From Cryptomeria japonica (taxonomy: Eukaryota; Streptophyta; Pinopsida; Cupressales; Cupressaceae), in NCBI RefSeq assembly GCF_030272615.1, contig NC_081412.1, positions 664,976,481 through 665,040,480 on the forward strand: a stretch of 64,000 nt of DNA, in the 5' to 3' direction. Shown here one piece after another: positions 62,527-64,000 of this stretch (position 1 is the stretch's first letter; each line of letters starts with the position of its first letter). The position numbers and the translations under genes were made by a program. The notes under the pieces were generated by a model. It made no database searches. It was given only the letters and a program-made list of their open reading frames with translations, and was not told the DNA's origin.

Positions 62527-64000
62527 ATGTCTCCCATTTCAGTCATGCTGAATCTCACTTTTGCCTTGTCGATGATTTGTCCCTTCATCAATGGATGCCC
62601 AGCTGATGAAAGAAATTACTTGTTAGATTTCAAAGGAGGCCTCCTCGATCCAACTGGTCGCCTGTCATCATGGCAAGGCTACAATTGTTGCGAGTGGAAG
62701 GGTGTTCGTTGCGACTTCCATTCAGGCCATGTCATCAGCCTTCATCTCAAAAACCCTGTTACTAGCTACTGGGATAAACCCAAAAATCTTAGTGGGGCGA
62801 TACATCCGTCACTGTTCAATCTGCAGTATCTTCAGCATCTGGATCTCGGAAACAATGATTTTGATGGTGCTTCCATCTCTCCAGAGTTTTCAAAACTGCA
62901 GAGCCTTACCTTCCTTAGCTTGGCAAGTGCTGGATTTGGAGGCGAGGTCCCTGTGGAGTTGGGGAATATCACAACCTTGCGCCAGCTCGATCTCTCAGCA
63001 GATTCTCGTACATACTACTTCACTACTCTCCAGAGTAGGAAGTTTGCAGGATGGATACAAAACCTCAGAAGCTTGGAGTATCTGGCTATGAATAATGTGG
63101 ATATGTCGATGACAAATGATCACTGGAGAAACGCCCTCAGCAGCCTCCCTAATCTTCGGGAGATTTACTTGTCTTGGTGTAATCTTGAAGGTACAATACC
63201 GTCTCTTCTAAATCTCACTCACTTATCCGATCTCGATCTTTCAATGAATTCATTTTTTTCCCCATTGCCAGCTTGGTTTCAGAATGTCTCGTCCTTGGTT
63301 TCCCTTGATCTGTCTGATAATGGTGTAAACGGTTCCATTCCTTCAAATTTTTTGCACCGTTCAAGTCTGAGAAATCTTGACCTGTCATTTAACGATTTGG
63401 AAGGAAGCCTATCTTTCATTCAATACCAATCTTCCTCAATAGCCAACCTTAACCTCCACCGGAACTGGTTAGACGGAATAATTCCTCTTTTCTTTGTGGA
63501 TTTTACTGAACTTAAAAATCTGGTTCTGGCAAATAATTACTTGACAGGGGACTTACCTCCGCTTGGATCTGCATTAGGGGAAGTCTTACCACTTTCAGTA
63601 ATCGATCTTTCCTTAAACAAATTGACGGGCAATATACCACCCTCTATTGGTTGTCTTCCTCTGTTGAGAAGCCTCAATCTGGAAAATAATCAGCTTTCAG
63701 GAAAAATACCAGATACCCTTTTCAAGCTCGCTAGATTAGAAAACCTGAAACTTTCTACCAATAACTTAACCGGGATCTTTTCTCTTTCCATGATGGATAA
63801 CTTCACTGAGCTTCGAGAATTGGGCCTTTCTAACAACAGCTTTACAGTTAGCATTTCTTCAAGTTGGATTCCACCGTTTCCCCATCTGAGGTACCTGGGA
63901 ATGAGATCTTGCAATGTTGAAGGAGATTTTCCAGCTTTTCTGTCTACTCAATATTCGCTAGTAGACTTGGACTTGTCAGATAACAAGATTGTAGGAGCTA
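62527..64000 (+). CDS. LRR receptor-like protein copy D, intact, cut by window end
   Basis: Open from ATG 62527 for 491 codons with no stop, running off the window. Residues 1-23 are a signal peptide (MSPISVMLNLTFALSMI...). Residues 24-63 form the plant LRR N-cap, with C24, W49 and the CCEWKGVRCD block (C54, C55, C62). From about residue 80 there are about 15 LRRs of the extracellular plant type (L..L.LS.N.L.G.IP), including a less regular stretch near residues 150-190. Asn-X-Ser/Thr sites are frequent. The copies A and B 3' ends show what should follow: further LRRs, an acidic/basic juxtamembrane stretch, one membrane span and a short tail without a kinase. It is therefore probably a receptor-like protein of the Cf/RLP type acting at the plasma membrane with a co-receptor kinase, in defence or development. 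Which ligand is unknown. The start is supported by alignment with copies A and B. Confidence 0.93.
   Translation, partial: MSPISVMLNLTFALSMICPFINGCPADERNYLLDFKGGLLDPTGRLSSWQGYNCCEWKGVRCDFHSGHVISLHLKNPVTSYWDKPKNLSGAIHPSLFNLQYLQHLDLGNNDFDGASISPEFSKLQSLTFLSLASAGFGGEVPVELGNITTLRQLDLSADSRTYYFTTLQSRKFAGWIQNLRSLEYLAMNNVDMSMTNDHWRNALSSLPNLREIYLSWCNLEGTIPSLLNLTHLSDLDLSMNSFFSPLPAWFQNVSSLVSLDLSDNGVNGSIPSNFLHRSSLRNLDLSFNDLEGSLSFIQYQSSSIANLNLHRNWLDGIIPLFFVDFTELKNLVLANNYLTGDLPPLGSALGEVLPLSVIDLSLNKLTGNIPPSIGCLPLLRSLNLENNQLSGKIPDTLFKLARLENLKLSTNNLTGIFSLSMMDNFTELRELGLSNNSFTVSISSSWIPPFPHLRYLGMRSCNVEGDFPAFLSTQYSLVDLDLSDNKIVGA

Noticed and set aside
63690..63914. Minus-strand frame near the window end
   Set aside because: It is antisense to the intact RLP copy D coding sequence.

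Overview
The window is AT-rich plant nuclear DNA, most likely from a gymnosperm. Four things point that way: very low gene density, decayed LTR retrotransposons of several lineages, kilobase-long Ty3/gypsy-type LTRs, and a cluster of leucine-rich-repeat receptor-like protein (LRR-RLP) genes. There are no bacterial-style operons, CRISPR arrays or rRNA genes. This assignment is inference; no species marker is visible.

The backbone is a broken tandem array of LRR-RLP genes, all on the + strand. A 3' flank at 1-435 implies a lost copy to the left. Copy A (4195-6140) is a pseudogene with an internal deletion of about 946 bp. Copy B (start remnant near 17610, body 23963-25158 and 30530-30911) is a pseudogene split by a Ty1/copia element. 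A fourth locus (59130-59945) keeps only upstream DNA and a mutated start. Copy D (62527 to beyond 64000) is open for 491 codons and is the only gene that looks functional. Homologous 5' flanks (16680-17660, 59130-59945, 61440-62526) and 3' flanks (1-435, 6540-6930, 31130-31750) outline the duplicated units.

Mobile DNA fills the rest. There are Ty3/gypsy integrase remnants at 430-1990 (minus), a long gypsy-type LTR at 6931-10018, a LINE-type endonuclease fragment at 10050-10308, and a copia gag fragment at 15995. Two copia elements are complete in structure but coding-dead, with LTRs and 5-bp target duplications: 18132-23533 (minus, 279-bp LTRs) and 25159-30529 (plus, 617-bp LTRs). A 323-bp TRIM at 34642-34964 carries a tRNA-like Pol III unit in each 135-bp LTR. 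It lies in what may be another gypsy LTR on the minus strand ending at 36713. The element at 53269-58820 keeps a gag zinc-knuckle region, an extra acidic/basic ORF, a polypurine tract and an LTR, but shows no pol.

From 38862 to 53268 there is a four-unit head-to-tail array of a 3.61-kb sequence. The copies look nearly identical and share the same internal stop codons. A 28-bp segment sits at all three internal junctions and at neither end. Each unit holds a decayed + strand ORF with an apparent GT-AG intron and a stretch related to the gypsy-type LTR at 6.9-10.0 kb. To its left, minus-strand coding-like fragments (37356-37661, 38042-38700) belong to no family I recognise.

All similarities were judged by eye within the window and from family knowledge. 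No database search was run.
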